In this document: positions 43,167 to 52,050 of the stretch, in pieces
How the letters are laid out: every line of letters begins with the position of its first letter
Position numbering within the stretch: position 1 is the stretch's first letter
From: JANQNX01 sp040217095
GTDB taxonomy: Bacteria; Pseudomonadota; Gammaproteobacteria; Eutrophobiales; Eutrophobiaceae
NCBI GenBank assembly: GCA_965229565.1
Contig: OZ245888.1
Span: 496,001 to 560,000, forward strand
DNA length: 64,000 bases
Direction of reading: 5' to 3'
Program-made: the position numbers and the translations under genes
The notes under the pieces: generated by a model
What the model was told of the DNA's origin: nothing
Seen by the model: the letters and a program-made list of their open reading frames with translations, nothing else
Databases searched by the model: none

Positions 43167-43487
43167 ATGAATGACGACACCTTGCAGAAACTGTGTGACG
43201 TACTGGAGCAGCGTAAGCTTGCCGACCCGGCCGAGTCATATACAGCCGGCCTGTTACAGGGCGACCCGGACAAGATCCTGAAAAAAATTGGCGAAGAGGC
43301 AACCGAGCTGGTTATTGCCTCTAAAAGCAGCGAAAAAGACAGTATAATACACGAAACGGCTGATTTATTGTTTCATGTCCTGGTGTTACTCAAGCACCAC
43401 GACCTTTCGATCGATGATATCTACACCGAACTGGAACGACGGTCCGGGCTGTCAGGACTCGAGGAAAAGGCAAACCGGGGCAGCTGA
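43167..43487 (+). CDS. hisE: Phosphoribosyl-ATP pyrophosphatase
   Basis: HisE removes pyrophosphate from PR-ATP. The 106 residues are of the MazG-like all-helical type: SYTAGLLQGDPDKILKKIGE (about 24-43) and EEATELVIASKSSEKDSIIH carry the acidic metal-binding residues, then ADLLFHVLVLLKHHDLSI. It lies 27 bp after hisI and is followed, 74 bp on, by tatA. Confidence 0.95.
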   Translation: MNDDTLQKLCDVLEQRKLADPAESYTAGLLQGDPDKILKKIGEEATELVIASKSSEKDSIIHETADLLFHVLVLLKHHDLSIDDIYTELERRSGLSGLEEKANRGS

Positions 43488-43561
43488 TATTGCTGGCTGT
43501 CGTGTTATAGCGCCAGTTACATTATCATTGACTGCAATTCACACGCTTTTGGAGTATCAAA

Positions 43562-43801
43562 ATGGGATTTGGCGTCTCGGAATTATTAATTCTATTGCTT
43601 ATTGTTGCGCTCTTGTTTGGCACCAAGAAACTGCGCGGACTGGGCAGTGACGTCGGCAGTGCCGTCAAGGGTTTCAAATCAGCCATCCAGGATGATGATG
43701 ACAAGGACAAGCTGGCTGACAGCAACAAGCCAGAAGAATCCTCCAGCCAGGTCATCGAGGGCCAGGTGGAATCCGACAAGAACGAAACCAGGCAAGGTTA
43801 G
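43562..43801 (+). CDS. tatA: Sec-independent translocase subunit TatA
   Basis: TatA multimers form the pore for folded proteins. The 79 residues have one short membrane helix (about 6-20, VSELLILLLIVALLFG), the hinge GTKKLRGLGSDVG and an amphipathic helix, then an acidic tail (DDDDKDKLADSNKPEESS). It is the first of tatA-tatB-tatC, in the same direction as hisE. Confidence 0.94.
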   Translation: MGFGVSELLILLLIVALLFGTKKLRGLGSDVGSAVKGFKSAIQDDDDKDKLADSNKPEESSSQVIEGQVESDKNETRQG

Positions 43802-43820
43802 CTAAACCACCCTTACCGCC

Positions 43821-44108
43821 GTGTTTGACATAGGATTCTGGGAACTGGTCGCGCTTGCGGTCATCGCCCTGCTCATCGTTGGACCCGAACAACTTCCCAA
43901 GGTAGCGAGAGATACCGGCCGCCTTGTCGCCAAGGTTCGTCATTTTATTCAAAACACGCGCCGCGAGCTGGAGAAAGAGCTCAACCTGGATGAACATGGC
44001 GATCTGCAAAAAAGTATCGACAAGGTTGAAAAGCTGATGCACGAAGCACCGGATCGTTTGCTTTCCGAGCAGGGCGACCGGAAAGACGACGAGCCCAGGC
44101 AGCCATGA
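43821..44108 (+). CDS. tatB: Sec-independent translocase subunit TatB
   Basis: TatB forms the twin-arginine receptor with TatC. The 95 residues start MFDIGFWELVALAVIALLIV, with the conserved Glu8 and the GPEQLPKVARDTGR hinge. The start is GTG; the ribosome site is weak. Its stop overlaps the tatC start (ATGA). Confidence 0.94.
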   Translation: MFDIGFWELVALAVIALLIVGPEQLPKVARDTGRLVAKVRHFIQNTRRELEKELNLDEHGDLQKSIDKVEKLMHEAPDRLLSEQGDRKDDEPRQP

Positions 44109-44860
44109 CCGAAACCAATAATGGCGACCAGGAAAGACCCCTGGTTGAGCACCTGACTGAACTACGCAGTTGCCTGCTTAAGTCCGTTGTCGTGGTCGTC
44201 GTGTTATTCCTGGTATTACTGCCCTTCGCGAATAATATTTACCAGTTTGTTGCCGCGCCAATGATAGAAAAGCTGCCCGCCGGCAGCAGCATGATTGCCA
44301 CCGAGGTTGCCTCGCCGTTTTTGACCCCGTTTAAACTGACCCTGTTTGTTGCCGTGTTTCTTGCTATTCCCTACGTGTTTTACCAGGTGTGGTCGTTTAT
44401 CACCCCAGGTCTATATGACAACGAAAAGCGCGTGGCCGTGCCCTTACTGTTAAGCAGCATCCTGCTGTTTTACGTTGGCGTGATGTTCGCATATTTCGTG
44501 GTATTTCCATTGCTGTTTGCCTTTCTTGCGGCGACTGCGCCGGAAGGTGTGCAGGTAATGACTGACATTAACCACTATCTTAACTTTATCCTGAAGCTGT
44601 TTTTTGCCTTCGGCGTCTCCTTCGAGATACCGGTGGCGACCTATGTACTGGTACGCGGCGGGTTTATCAGCGTTGAAAAACTGGCTGCAAATCGACCTTA
44701 CGTGATACTGGGTGCTTTCGTGGCCGGCATGCTGTTAACACCACCGGATGTTATTTCGCAGATCCTGCTGGCCGTGCCAATCTGGTTATTGTTTGAGGCC
44801 GGTTTGTTGCTGGGACGTATACAGTCGAAAAAAGCAGGCGCCGAAAAGACTACGGACTAG
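44105..44860 (+). CDS. tatC: Sec-independent translocase subunit TatC
   Basis: TatC recognises the twin-arginine signal. The 251 residues have six membrane helices and the signatures PLVEHLTELRSCLLKSV (about 12-28), SPFLTPFKLTLFVAVFLAIP with PYVFYQVWSFITPGLYDNEK, and the conserved FAFGVSFEIPVATYVLVRGG. Complete. Confidence 0.97.
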   Translation: MTETNNGDQERPLVEHLTELRSCLLKSVVVVVVLFLVLLPFANNIYQFVAAPMIEKLPAGSSMIATEVASPFLTPFKLTLFVAVFLAIPYVFYQVWSFITPGLYDNEKRVAVPLLLSSILLFYVGVMFAYFVVFPLLFAFLAATAPEGVQVMTDINHYLNFILKLFFAFGVSFEIPVATYVLVRGGFISVEKLAANRPYVILGAFVAGMLLTPPDVISQILLAVPIWLLFEAGLLLGRIQSKKAGAEKTTD

Positions 44861-44878
44861 ATAACACCGCTATCGCTA

Positions 44879-45292
44879 TCATGACTGCTCCCATGGTAGT
44901 TGATGAAAGCGCCAGCCATTAATGGTATTGCGATGACCGTTTGCATCCTTGTCACCCTCGAATCCTTCCATGATGTTATAAACATCCGTAAACCCGGCCT
45001 CGGCGGCCATGTTCGCTGCAAGTTCTGAGCGCTTTCCGCTGCGACACATCATCAGTAAGGGTCTTTGTTCCAGCCCGACGTCGGTCTTGAAGCGCTCCTG
45101 CAATGCGCTTTTAAGTTCATTCACAAATTCATCCCTGGTTTCCCAGCCCGGTGGTTCCTTTATAGCCACGTGCAGAGCTTCCGGCGGATGACCAACATAT
45201 TCAAACTCCATGGTACTTCTGACATCGACCAGCACTGCCTGGTCGTTCTGCTGCAATAGTGCGTATGCCTCTGGCGGGTTCACTTCTTTCAT
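44879..45292 (-). CDS. Rhodanese-domain protein
   Basis: A 137-residue single rhodanese domain. The loop LLMMCRSGKRSELAANMAAE holds the likely catalytic Cys. The front part NDQAVLVDVRSTMEFEYVGH is typical. Sulfur transfer from a persulfide is the probable chemistry; the acceptor is unknown. It is convergent with tatC (18 bp). Confidence 0.9.
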   Translation of the reverse strand: MKEVNPPEAYALLQQNDQAVLVDVRSTMEFEYVGHPPEALHVAIKEPPGWETRDEFVNELKSALQERFKTDVGLEQRPLLMMCRSGKRSELAANMAAEAGFTDVYNIMEGFEGDKDANGHRNTINGWRFHQLPWEQS

Positions 45293-45468
45293 TTGCTGTT
45301 CCTTTTGTATCTGCTGTTAAAGAATAATCGATCTGCCCTGTGATAGTGAAACAGGCCGCGCGGGTTCCGAGAAAGTATTATTGATTGCATACCCCGCTGG
45401 CATTACCATTAACAGCTGGTTGCTAATAATAATCTGCGAAAAATCACAAACATATCGGAAGTAAAATC

Positions 45469-46389
45469 ATGAGTATGGATGATCGCGACGGCCTCATATG
45501 GCTGGACGGCGAATTTGTTCCCTGGCGCGAGGCCAGGACACACGTGCTAACCCACACCCTGCATTACGGAATGGGGGTCTTTGAAGGTGTGCGCGCCTAT
45601 CAGACAGACAAGGGCACAGCTATTTTTCGCCTTGGCGACCACACGGATCGTCTATTTAATTCAGCCCATATACTGAATATGAAGCTGCCCTTTGATAAGG
45701 ACACCATTAACCGGGCCTGTCTCGAAACCGTTGCCAAAAACAACCTGGAAAGCGCCTATATTCGACCGATGTGTTTTTATGGCTCGGAGGGCATGGGCCT
45801 GCGTGCTGATAACCTGAAGGTACATATCATGGTAGCCGCCTGGTCATGGGGTTCCTACCTTGGCAATGATGGCCTGGAAAAAGGCATCCGCATCAAGACT
45901 TCTTCTTACACAAGACACCATGTCAACATTACCATGTGCAAGGCCAAGGCTAATGGCAACTATATGAACTCCATGTTGGCATTACAGGAAGCCCTGGGTG
46001 CCGGCTATGACGAGGCACTGTTACTGGACAACGAGGGCTATGTTGCCGAGGGCAGCGGCGAAAATATATTTATCGTGCGCAAGGGTGTTTTATATACACC
46101 GGATCTTACCTCTGCCCTCGAGGGCATCACACGTGAGACCATTATCCAGTTCGCACAGGAACACGGGTTAACGGTCAGGGAGAAACGTATCACGCGCGAT
46201 GAAGTTTACATCGCCGATGAGGCTTTCTTTACCGGCACCGCGGCCGAAGTCACGCCGATTCGTGAGCTTGATGGCAGGCTAATTGGCTCCGGCACGCGTG
46301 GACCGTTAACAAAGAAACTCCAGGCTCAATACTTTGACTGCGTACAGGGTAAAATCGACAAGTATTCAAACTGGCTTAGTTATGTATAG
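45469..46389 (+). CDS. ilvE: Branched-chain amino acid aminotransferase
   Basis: IlvE moves the amino group to and from Val, Leu and Ile keto acids. This fold-type IV PLP enzyme has 306 residues. It shows LIWLDGEFVPWREARTHVLT, LHYGMGVFEGVRAY, the PLP lysine region NITMCKAKANGNYMNSMLAL and EGSGENIFIVRKG. TGTAAEVTPIRELDGRLIG near the C-terminus is characteristic. The 176 bp upstream show no motif I can name. Confidence 0.97.
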   Translation: MSMDDRDGLIWLDGEFVPWREARTHVLTHTLHYGMGVFEGVRAYQTDKGTAIFRLGDHTDRLFNSAHILNMKLPFDKDTINRACLETVAKNNLESAYIRPMCFYGSEGMGLRADNLKVHIMVAAWSWGSYLGNDGLEKGIRIKTSSYTRHHVNITMCKAKANGNYMNSMLALQEALGAGYDEALLLDNEGYVAEGSGENIFIVRKGVLYTPDLTSALEGITRETIIQFAQEHGLTVREKRITRDEVYIADEAFFTGTAAEVTPIRELDGRLIGSGTRGPLTKKLQAQYFDCVQGKIDKYSNWLSYV

Positions 46390-46397
46390 GTACAACC

Positions 46398-46604
46398 ATG
46401 GCAGATGCTGAAAAAACAAAGGCCGATGTAACAACCAGTGAGCAAACGGTTTTTCACGTGAAGCATGCTGACCTGCCACTGCACTGTCCGTTGCCGGAAA
46501 TGAGCCTCTGGAACCAGCATCCCCGGGTCTACTTACCCATAGAAGACAGCGGCAAGGAAAAATGTCCATACTGCGGTTGCGAATTCATACTGGACAGTGA
46601 CTAA
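46398..46604 (+). CDS. Small zinc-finger (zf-CHCC) protein
   Basis: A 68-residue protein with a CHCC zinc finger: one Cys in LPLHCPLPEMSLWNQHP, then His (QHPRVYLPI) and the KCPYCGCEF pair. Relatives are often next to ilvE and LPS genes, and similar fingers occur in a complex I accessory subunit. The N-terminal about 20 residues look disordered. The residues FHVKH are encoded by a parS-like palindrome (46450-46465). Function not established. Confidence 0.85.
   Translation: MADAEKTKADVTTSEQTVFHVKHADLPLHCPLPEMSLWNQHPRVYLPIEDSGKEKCPYCGCEFILDSD
46450..46465. promoter_or_regulatory. Degenerate parS-like site
   Basis: The 16 bases around CACGTG match 14 of 16 of the parS consensus TGTTTCACGTGAAACA. 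It is inside the zinc-finger gene about 11 kb left of dnaA. The mismatches are symmetric in position, so each half-site has one error. Confidence 0.45.
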
Positions 46605-47523
46605 TCGTTCCAATGAGCCCGTCATCTGGCGATTGACTGATGGCAAGGCCGGACACGATGCACAAAGCAGTGGCCTTTGCCTTGCGCTCAAGGATAAATA
46701 TTCCTGTCGAATAGCAGAGGTTGATTGTCCCCCGCTAATAAATTTATTTACCGGCAAGTGGCAGGATCTGAAAAATTCCCCCGCCCCTGACCTCATCATT
46801 GGAGCGGGACACGCAACCCACCTGCCTATGCTGTGGGCCTGTCACTGCACCGGCGCTGCCAGTGTAGTCATCATGAAACCCTCTTTGCCATCAGGCTGGT
46901 TCGACCTGTGCCTGGTCCCGGAACACGATGCCGTTACAACCGCTGACAATATCGTTACAACGCGCGGGGCAATGAACTCGATCAAGCCTTCTAATACACT
47001 TGTGCAGGATCAAGGCTTGATCATGATAGGCGGGCCATCAAAACGACATGGCTGGGACAATGAGCAACTGCTCAGCATGATAGAAACAATGACAAGCAAA
47101 AGCGACTCAATACACTGGACCATTACGGATTCGCCGCGAACACCTGTCGCGACAGCTACAGCCCTCTCAAAGTTGACACACGATCAGCTTGAATATCAAT
47201 CTTACCGTCAGACCGATCGGGCATGGCTCGTTGACAGGCTGACAACCTGTGGCAGTCGCTGGGTCACCGAAGATAGTGTCTCCATGATCTACGAAGCATT
47301 AACAGCCGGCGGTAATAGCTATATATTTCCGACACCAAGAAAAAGAGAGGACAAGGTCACCCGCTCATTGGATAAACTCTATGAAGCCGGTTATCTGGGG
47401 AAATTTGAATCGTGGCTGCAGGCCACTCACCACTTAAAACATATCGAGCTTAACGAGTCTGCCCGTTGTGCTGAACTGGTCTTTCAGCGGCTTCTGGCTA
47501 GCAAAGGATTCTCCGCCCCATGA
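46597..47523 (+). CDS. ELM1-family (GT-B-like) protein
   Basis: A 308-residue protein of the ELM1 family, named for a plant mitochondrial-fission factor but common in bacteria near envelope-sugar genes. Typical sections are VIWRLTDGKAGHDAQSSGL, APDLIIGAGHATHLPMLWA, LCLVPEHDAVTTADNIVTTR, and GGPSKRHGWDNEQLLSMIET. The fold is thought to resemble GT-B glycosyltransferases. The start is a GTG overlapping the previous stop by 8 bp. It overlaps the next gene by 4 bp. An envelope-glycan role is inferred from context only. Confidence 0.82.
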   Translation: MTNRSNEPVIWRLTDGKAGHDAQSSGLCLALKDKYSCRIAEVDCPPLINLFTGKWQDLKNSPAPDLIIGAGHATHLPMLWACHCTGAASVVIMKPSLPSGWFDLCLVPEHDAVTTADNIVTTRGAMNSIKPSNTLVQDQGLIMIGGPSKRHGWDNEQLLSMIETMTSKSDSIHWTITDSPRTPVATATALSKLTHDQLEYQSYRQTDRAWLVDRLTTCGSRWVTEDSVSMIYEALTAGGNSYIFPTPRKREDKVTRSLDKLYEAGYLGKFESWLQATHHLKHIELNESARCAELVFQRLLASKGFSAP

Positions 47524-48641
47524 AAATGACCGTGTTGCAGGTATTGCCGGAGCTGGAATCCGGGGGCGTGGAACGCGGCACGATCGAGGTAGCAAGGGCG
47601 CTAACTGACGCCGGTCACAAGGCTATTGTTATCTCGGCTGGTGGCAGGATGGTCGAGGAACTCGAACAGCTTGGTGCCATACACGTTCATTGTGCCGTTG
47701 GCAGGAAAAACCCGGTTACTTTTTTTCATGCCCTCACATTACGTCGCTTCCTGCTGAAGAACCATGTCGATATTATAGATGTACGATCGCGACTGCCTGC
47801 CTGGGTTGTTTACATAGCCCTCAAACTATTACCACAAGATCAAAAACCGGTTTTAATCACCTCCGTCCATGGAGCCTACTCGGTCAGCAGGTACAGCGCC
47901 ATCATGATGCGGGGGGATTACATCGTGGCCGTATCGGAATTTATCAAGCAATACATTCTGCAAAACTACCCCTGGGTTGAAGAACGCCGAATCACGGTGA
48001 TTCCACGGGGCATATCAGATGAACGCTACTTCCCGGCATTCAGGCCTGATATGGAATGGACTCAACAATGGCAAACAGCACATCCCGAACTCAATGGTAA
48101 ATTTGTCATTACATTGCCCGGGCGAATTTCTGAACTCAAGGGACAGGATGACTTCCTGTTCATCGTCAAAACACTTGTTGACCGCGGTCACAATATCCAT
48201 GGCTTGATAGTGGGTGGCGCGGGGACACATAAGCAGGCACTGCTTGATCGCCTGAAGCAACAAAGTGAAACGCTTTCTATCCAGCAGCATGTCAGTTTTC
48301 TCGGCGATCGCGAGGATCTGCGAGAGATAATGTCCTGCTCCGACCTTGTGCTCTCTTTGAGCAAGAAGCCAGAGTCATTTGGTCGCACCATTATCGAGGC
48401 TATTGCTCTTGGCAAACCCGTGCTGGCATACGATCACGGTGGTGCCAGCGAGATTCTGGCGAAGTGTTTTCCCCTCGGGCAGGTTCCGGTTAACGATCAA
48501 GACAGCATGTGTGACCAAATTGAAACATACATGCAAGACCCGACACCGCTTCCCGAACCATGCCCGTTCACACTCGATGCCATGCTCAAACAAACGCTAC
48601 AACTCTATCAGCAGTGTTTTTCCCGGTCTAAGGAAAGCTGA
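47520..48641 (+). CDS. Glycosyltransferase family 4 protein
   Basis: A 373-residue GT-B enzyme of family GT4. The N-terminal domain starts VLQVLPELESGGVERGTIEV (about 5-24), the usual acceptor-side start. The C-terminal donor domain has LPGRISELKGQDDFLFIVK and the EX7E-type motif in KPESFGRTIIEAIALGKPVL. It has no membrane helix and probably works at the inner face of the inner membrane. Donor and acceptor sugars cannot be told. It is directly followed by the next gene with no spacer. Confidence 0.88.
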   Translation: MKMTVLQVLPELESGGVERGTIEVARALTDAGHKAIVISAGGRMVEELEQLGAIHVHCAVGRKNPVTFFHALTLRRFLLKNHVDIIDVRSRLPAWVVYIALKLLPQDQKPVLITSVHGAYSVSRYSAIMMRGDYIVAVSEFIKQYILQNYPWVEERRITVIPRGISDERYFPAFRPDMEWTQQWQTAHPELNGKFVITLPGRISELKGQDDFLFIVKTLVDRGHNIHGLIVGGAGTHKQALLDRLKQQSETLSIQQHVSFLGDREDLREIMSCSDLVLSLSKKPESFGRTIIEAIALGKPVLAYDHGGASEILAKCFPLGQVPVNDQDSMCDQIETYMQDPTPLPEPCPFTLDAMLKQTLQLYQQCFSRSKES

Positions 48642-49685
48642 ATGACCAAGATGATAACGGTAAAATTTCTCAGCAAACTGCCTGACAAAGTCTGGTATCG
48701 ACAGTTTCCTGATGAAGAACTGAACTGGGGGCAATGCCGTTTTGTTTTTGACAAGAGCTGTGACGTCTATGATTGGCTTGTAGTTTATGACGACACACCG
48801 CCCATGAATAATGAACGGTTTTCAAACTACAGCGAACAACTATCATGCCCGAAGGAACACACATTACTTGTTACCCAGGAGCCGCACCCTATCAAGGTTT
48901 ATGGCGAAAGCTACACTCACCAGTTTGCACATGTGTTAACGAGCCAGACGGAGAAAGAGTTGCCACACCCCGGAAGGATATATTCACAACCGGCACTGCT
49001 CTGGTTTTACGGGATGGGACAAAAACAATTGCGCAGTTTTAATGAAATCGCCCAGGGACCGAAAACGGCAAAGCAACAGGACCTCTCGGTTGTCTGGTCT
49101 AACAAACGCCAACGGCATACCACCCTGTATCAACGCTACCGGTTCCTGACCCGCCTGAAGCAGGAACTGGCCGGCATGGAAATCTTCGGTGCCGGGCATA
49201 CGCGACTGGATGACAAGGCCGAGGCGCTTGATCCGTTTCGCTACCACATTGCAATTGAAAACCATGTCAGCAAGCACCATTGGACTGAAAAGATAGCCGA
49301 TGCTTTTCTTGGCGGGTGCCTGCCGTTTTATCATGGCTGCCCGAACCTGGATGATTATTTTCCCGGGCAAAGCTTTATCCCGATTGATATTTTTGCTATC
49401 GAGCCTTCGATTAAAATAATAAAACAGGCAATAGCCAGTAATGAATATGAAAAACGAGCCAGCTTCATCGAGCAGGCGCGCCAACGTGTACTATATGACT
49501 TCAACCTGTTCGCCGTCATTGCCAGTATAATTGATCAGCATCATGATGATTGCCTGACTGTCCAGGATCAGCGTATCTTCTCCAGGCGCGCTGCCAACAG
49601 AAAGAGTTTGGGCGTGTTTATTCAGCACCAGTGGAACAAACAGTTTTTCAGGCTCAAGTATTCACTCAAAAACCTGATGCATTAA
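48642..49685 (+). CDS. GT10 (fucosyltransferase-like) glycosyltransferase
   Basis: A 347-residue protein. The C-terminal half carries the GT10-type donor motif YHIAIENHVSKHHWTEKIAD followed by AFLGGCLPFYHGCPNLDDYF and PGQSFIPIDIF; this Phe/Ile-Glu-Asn ... Trp-Thr-Glu-Lys pattern is shared with bacterial alpha-1,3-fucosyltransferases. The N-terminal half is poorly conserved. No GDP-fucose synthesis genes lie in the window, so the true donor may differ. It starts right at the previous stop and ends 15 bp before the ligase gene. Confidence 0.78.
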   Translation: MTKMITVKFLSKLPDKVWYRQFPDEELNWGQCRFVFDKSCDVYDWLVVYDDTPPMNNERFSNYSEQLSCPKEHTLLVTQEPHPIKVYGESYTHQFAHVLTSQTEKELPHPGRIYSQPALLWFYGMGQKQLRSFNEIAQGPKTAKQQDLSVVWSNKRQRHTTLYQRYRFLTRLKQELAGMEIFGAGHTRLDDKAEALDPFRYHIAIENHVSKHHWTEKIADAFLGGCLPFYHGCPNLDDYFPGQSFIPIDIFAIEPSIKIIKQAIASNEYEKRASFIEQARQRVLYDFNLFAVIASIIDQHHDDCLTVQDQRIFSRRAANRKSLGVFIQHQWNKQFFRLKYSLKNLMH

Positions 49686-49700
49686 ACGTCGAGCAGGATT

Positions 49701-50936
49701 ATGAACCAGTTCAAGCAGTTTCTTTATTATTGCATTGTTTTTGCCGCACCCATCCTGCTGGCAACAACTTATAAAAATGTTGCCAACTTCGTGCCGTTGC
49801 TTTTTTTGCTATTGCTTTTTATCTCGTGGAAAGAGGTGCATCCTGGCGTGACAAAGCAACCTCTCATTATTTTTTTCGTTATTTTTATTTCCTTTATTTT
49901 TATTTCCGGGTTTTGGTCATATCGCCAGGAAGAAGCGATAGAAAGAATCATCAAGATCATGCTGTTGCTTTTGCCGGCTTGCATATTACTCGGAAGCGGG
50001 CACCCGGGCAGATACATGGACACGAAGTATACATGGTGGTGCCTGGTAGTTTCTTTCCTGCTATCAATAGCGCTGACAGGCTGGCAATTGGGTGAAGACA
50101 GGCTACTGAAGAACCTGCTTACTGGTGGAGCAGGCGGGGAGCATGTTTCTGCCTATTTAAACCCGGCAGTAATTTGTCTCGTAATCCTGCTTTGGCCGTT
50201 ATTAGCCCTGTTACATAGCACGGATATGAAACGCCACACCAGGGTGCTTGTAACTACACTATGCGTCATAGCGCTCGTTGCCCTTGTTTTTTATGGTAAC
50301 TCTGATACTGCCTGGGTAGCAGGAATCCTCGGCGCGACAGCTTATGTCCTGGTAAGGTTTGGTTTAAGCCCCGGTATTTTTAAACCGTTTATCGTAGCAT
50401 CCATAATCATTGCTGTTGTTGCCTCACCTGTGGTTTACGACAGGCTTCCTGTCAAGAACTACAAAATTGATTCAGATAACTTCCTTGTACAACAACTGGC
50501 ACAATCTTCTTACCTGCACCGAATTGAAATCTGGGATCGTTGTATTGAGTTGATTGCCGAGCGGCCTTTATTGGGTTGGGGGATGGCGGCATCACTCAAC
50601 CTGCCCAAATTAAATGAGCCATCCAAGATTCAATATGGGCAAAAACGAACTGACTTCATGTATCCACATAATGTATTTATCCAGTGTCTGCTTGAATATG
50701 GCGCTATTGGCCTGGCATTATTTTTATTATGGCTGAACGCCTTGATAAACTGGATATCGAAAACCCCGGCCCCTTTACGCGCTTATTATTCAGCTGCTTT
50801 CATAACAACTGTCACGGTATATTCGTTTGGTTTCCCGATGTGGCGCAGCTGGTGGATTGTCTTCCTTGCTGTCATTCCTGTTATCTTTATGGCGGCGAAC
50901 AGGCAACATGAAGCAAAACCGGCTCTCGGTAATTAA
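49701..50936 (+). CDS. O-antigen ligase / Wzy-type membrane protein
   Basis: A 411-residue membrane protein with about ten hydrophobic segments, the first four within the first 130 residues. The periplasmic loop has WDRCIELIAERPLLGWGMAA and PHNVFIQCLLEYGAIGLALF, the Wzy_C/WaaL-type pattern with its conserved His. It most likely joins or polymerises a lipid-linked glycan. The base composition is visibly richer in A and T over its first 300 bases than in neighbours. It is convergent with the next gene and shares four bases (TTAA). Confidence 0.83.
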   Translation: MNQFKQFLYYCIVFAAPILLATTYKNVANFVPLLFLLLLFISWKEVHPGVTKQPLIIFFVIFISFIFISGFWSYRQEEAIERIIKIMLLLLPACILLGSGHPGRYMDTKYTWWCLVVSFLLSIALTGWQLGEDRLLKNLLTGGAGGEHVSAYLNPAVICLVILLWPLLALLHSTDMKRHTRVLVTTLCVIALVALVFYGNSDTAWVAGILGATAYVLVRFGLSPGIFKPFIVASIIIAVVASPVVYDRLPVKNYKIDSDNFLVQQLAQSSYLHRIEIWDRCIELIAERPLLGWGMAASLNLPKLNEPSKIQYGQKRTDFMYPHNVFIQCLLEYGAIGLALFLLWLNALINWISKTPAPLRAYYSAAFITTVTVYSFGFPMWRSWWIVFLAVIPVIFMAANRQHEAKPALGN

Positions 50937-52048
50937 TTCCGGGGCCCTGTTATCCCGGTAGCTGTTTCGTACACGGAGAGGGTTTTTGCAGCAACCACTT
51001 CCCAGGTGAATTCGTTTTGGACCCGTTCCAGTCCGCGCTGACCCATCTCTTTCAGAACGTCTTTGCTGTCGAGACATTTTACCAGCGCCTGTCTCAATGC
51101 AGTTGCATCAGCCGCAGGTACAAGGTAACCGGTTACGCCCTCTTCGACGATTTCAGGTATGCCGCCTACCCTGGTACCAAGAACAGCGAGTCCGCAGGCC
51201 ATACCCTCAAGCCCGGATATACTGGTGGCCTCCATTAACGAAGGCAGAACCAATAACTGTCCGGCCCGGTAGACAGAAGCCATTTGATCGTTTGGTATCC
51301 GGCCCAGCATGCGTACACGAGGCCAAACGGGCTTGCCACGAATCTCGGCTTCAAACTGTTCACGCTGATTGCCATCGCCGGCAACGATAAAGTAACAATC
51401 CGGCCGGTCCAGCTCCGCTATGGCACGGGCAAAGTAGAGGACACCATTTTTTTCTACTAATCTCCTGGACAAAACGACACACAGGGCCTCATCCGGGATT
51501 TTTAAACGCTGGCGTAACTCGCCTGGCCCGGGACAAAACTTGCCAGCATCAACTGCATTGGATATGTAGCTAACCGGTCCGTGGTAACCAATAGTTTTAG
51601 TGGCCTCAACCAGTTCCCTGCTGGGCGCAATCACGGCAGCACAATGGGCCATTCGTTCCCGAATAGAATTCTTGTCTTTTTGTGTGGCATTAAGACGGTT
51701 AAGGAATCCGGACGAGTGATTGGTAAAACATACCGGCAGGTCGAGCCCTTTACTGCTGACCAGGGGCCGAATGCCATGGACGTGAACAACATCAAATCCA
51801 CTGACTGCCAGTTTCTTTTTAATAAAACGGCGCAGCTGCCATTGGTAAATCAGGCGATTACCCATCAGGTTCGGACGGTAAACTTCTATGCCGTCCATTT
51901 GTTCATGTGCGAGTGCGTTATCGCGACGTCGACTAACCACGGTGACGTTATGACCCAGCTTTACCAGTGTGGCTGACAGTTCATGTACATGGCTGGCGAT
52001 TCCGCCGACAACGGGCGGAAACTCGGAACTGAGCATCAGTATATTCAA
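50933..52048 (-). CDS. Glycosyltransferase family 4 protein
   Basis: A 371-residue GT4 enzyme. The N-terminal start NILMLSSEFPPVVGGIASHV is typical. The donor domain has VVLSRRLVEKNGVLYFARAI, FIVAGDGNQREQFEAEI, and the EX7E-type motif in EATSISGLEGMACGLAVLGT. The start is a TTG at 52048, with AGGTGAA upstream; an ATG four codons in is an alternative. It is 2 bp downstream of wecB, so the two are one unit and may use or act after a ManNAc- or GlcNAc-containing lipid. Confidence 0.88.
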   Translation of the reverse strand: MNILMLSSEFPPVVGGIASHVHELSATLVKLGHNVTVVSRRRDNALAHEQMDGIEVYRPNLMGNRLIYQWQLRRFIKKKLAVSGFDVVHVHGIRPLVSSKGLDLPVCFTNHSSGFLNRLNATQKDKNSIRERMAHCAAVIAPSRELVEATKTIGYHGPVSYISNAVDAGKFCPGPGELRQRLKIPDEALCVVLSRRLVEKNGVLYFARAIAELDRPDCYFIVAGDGNQREQFEAEIRGKPVWPRVRMLGRIPNDQMASVYRAGQLLVLPSLMEATSISGLEGMACGLAVLGTRVGGIPEIVEEGVTGYLVPAADATALRQALVKCLDSKDVLKEMGQRGLERVQNEFTWEVVAAKTLSVYETATGITGPRN

Positions 52049-52050
52049 CG

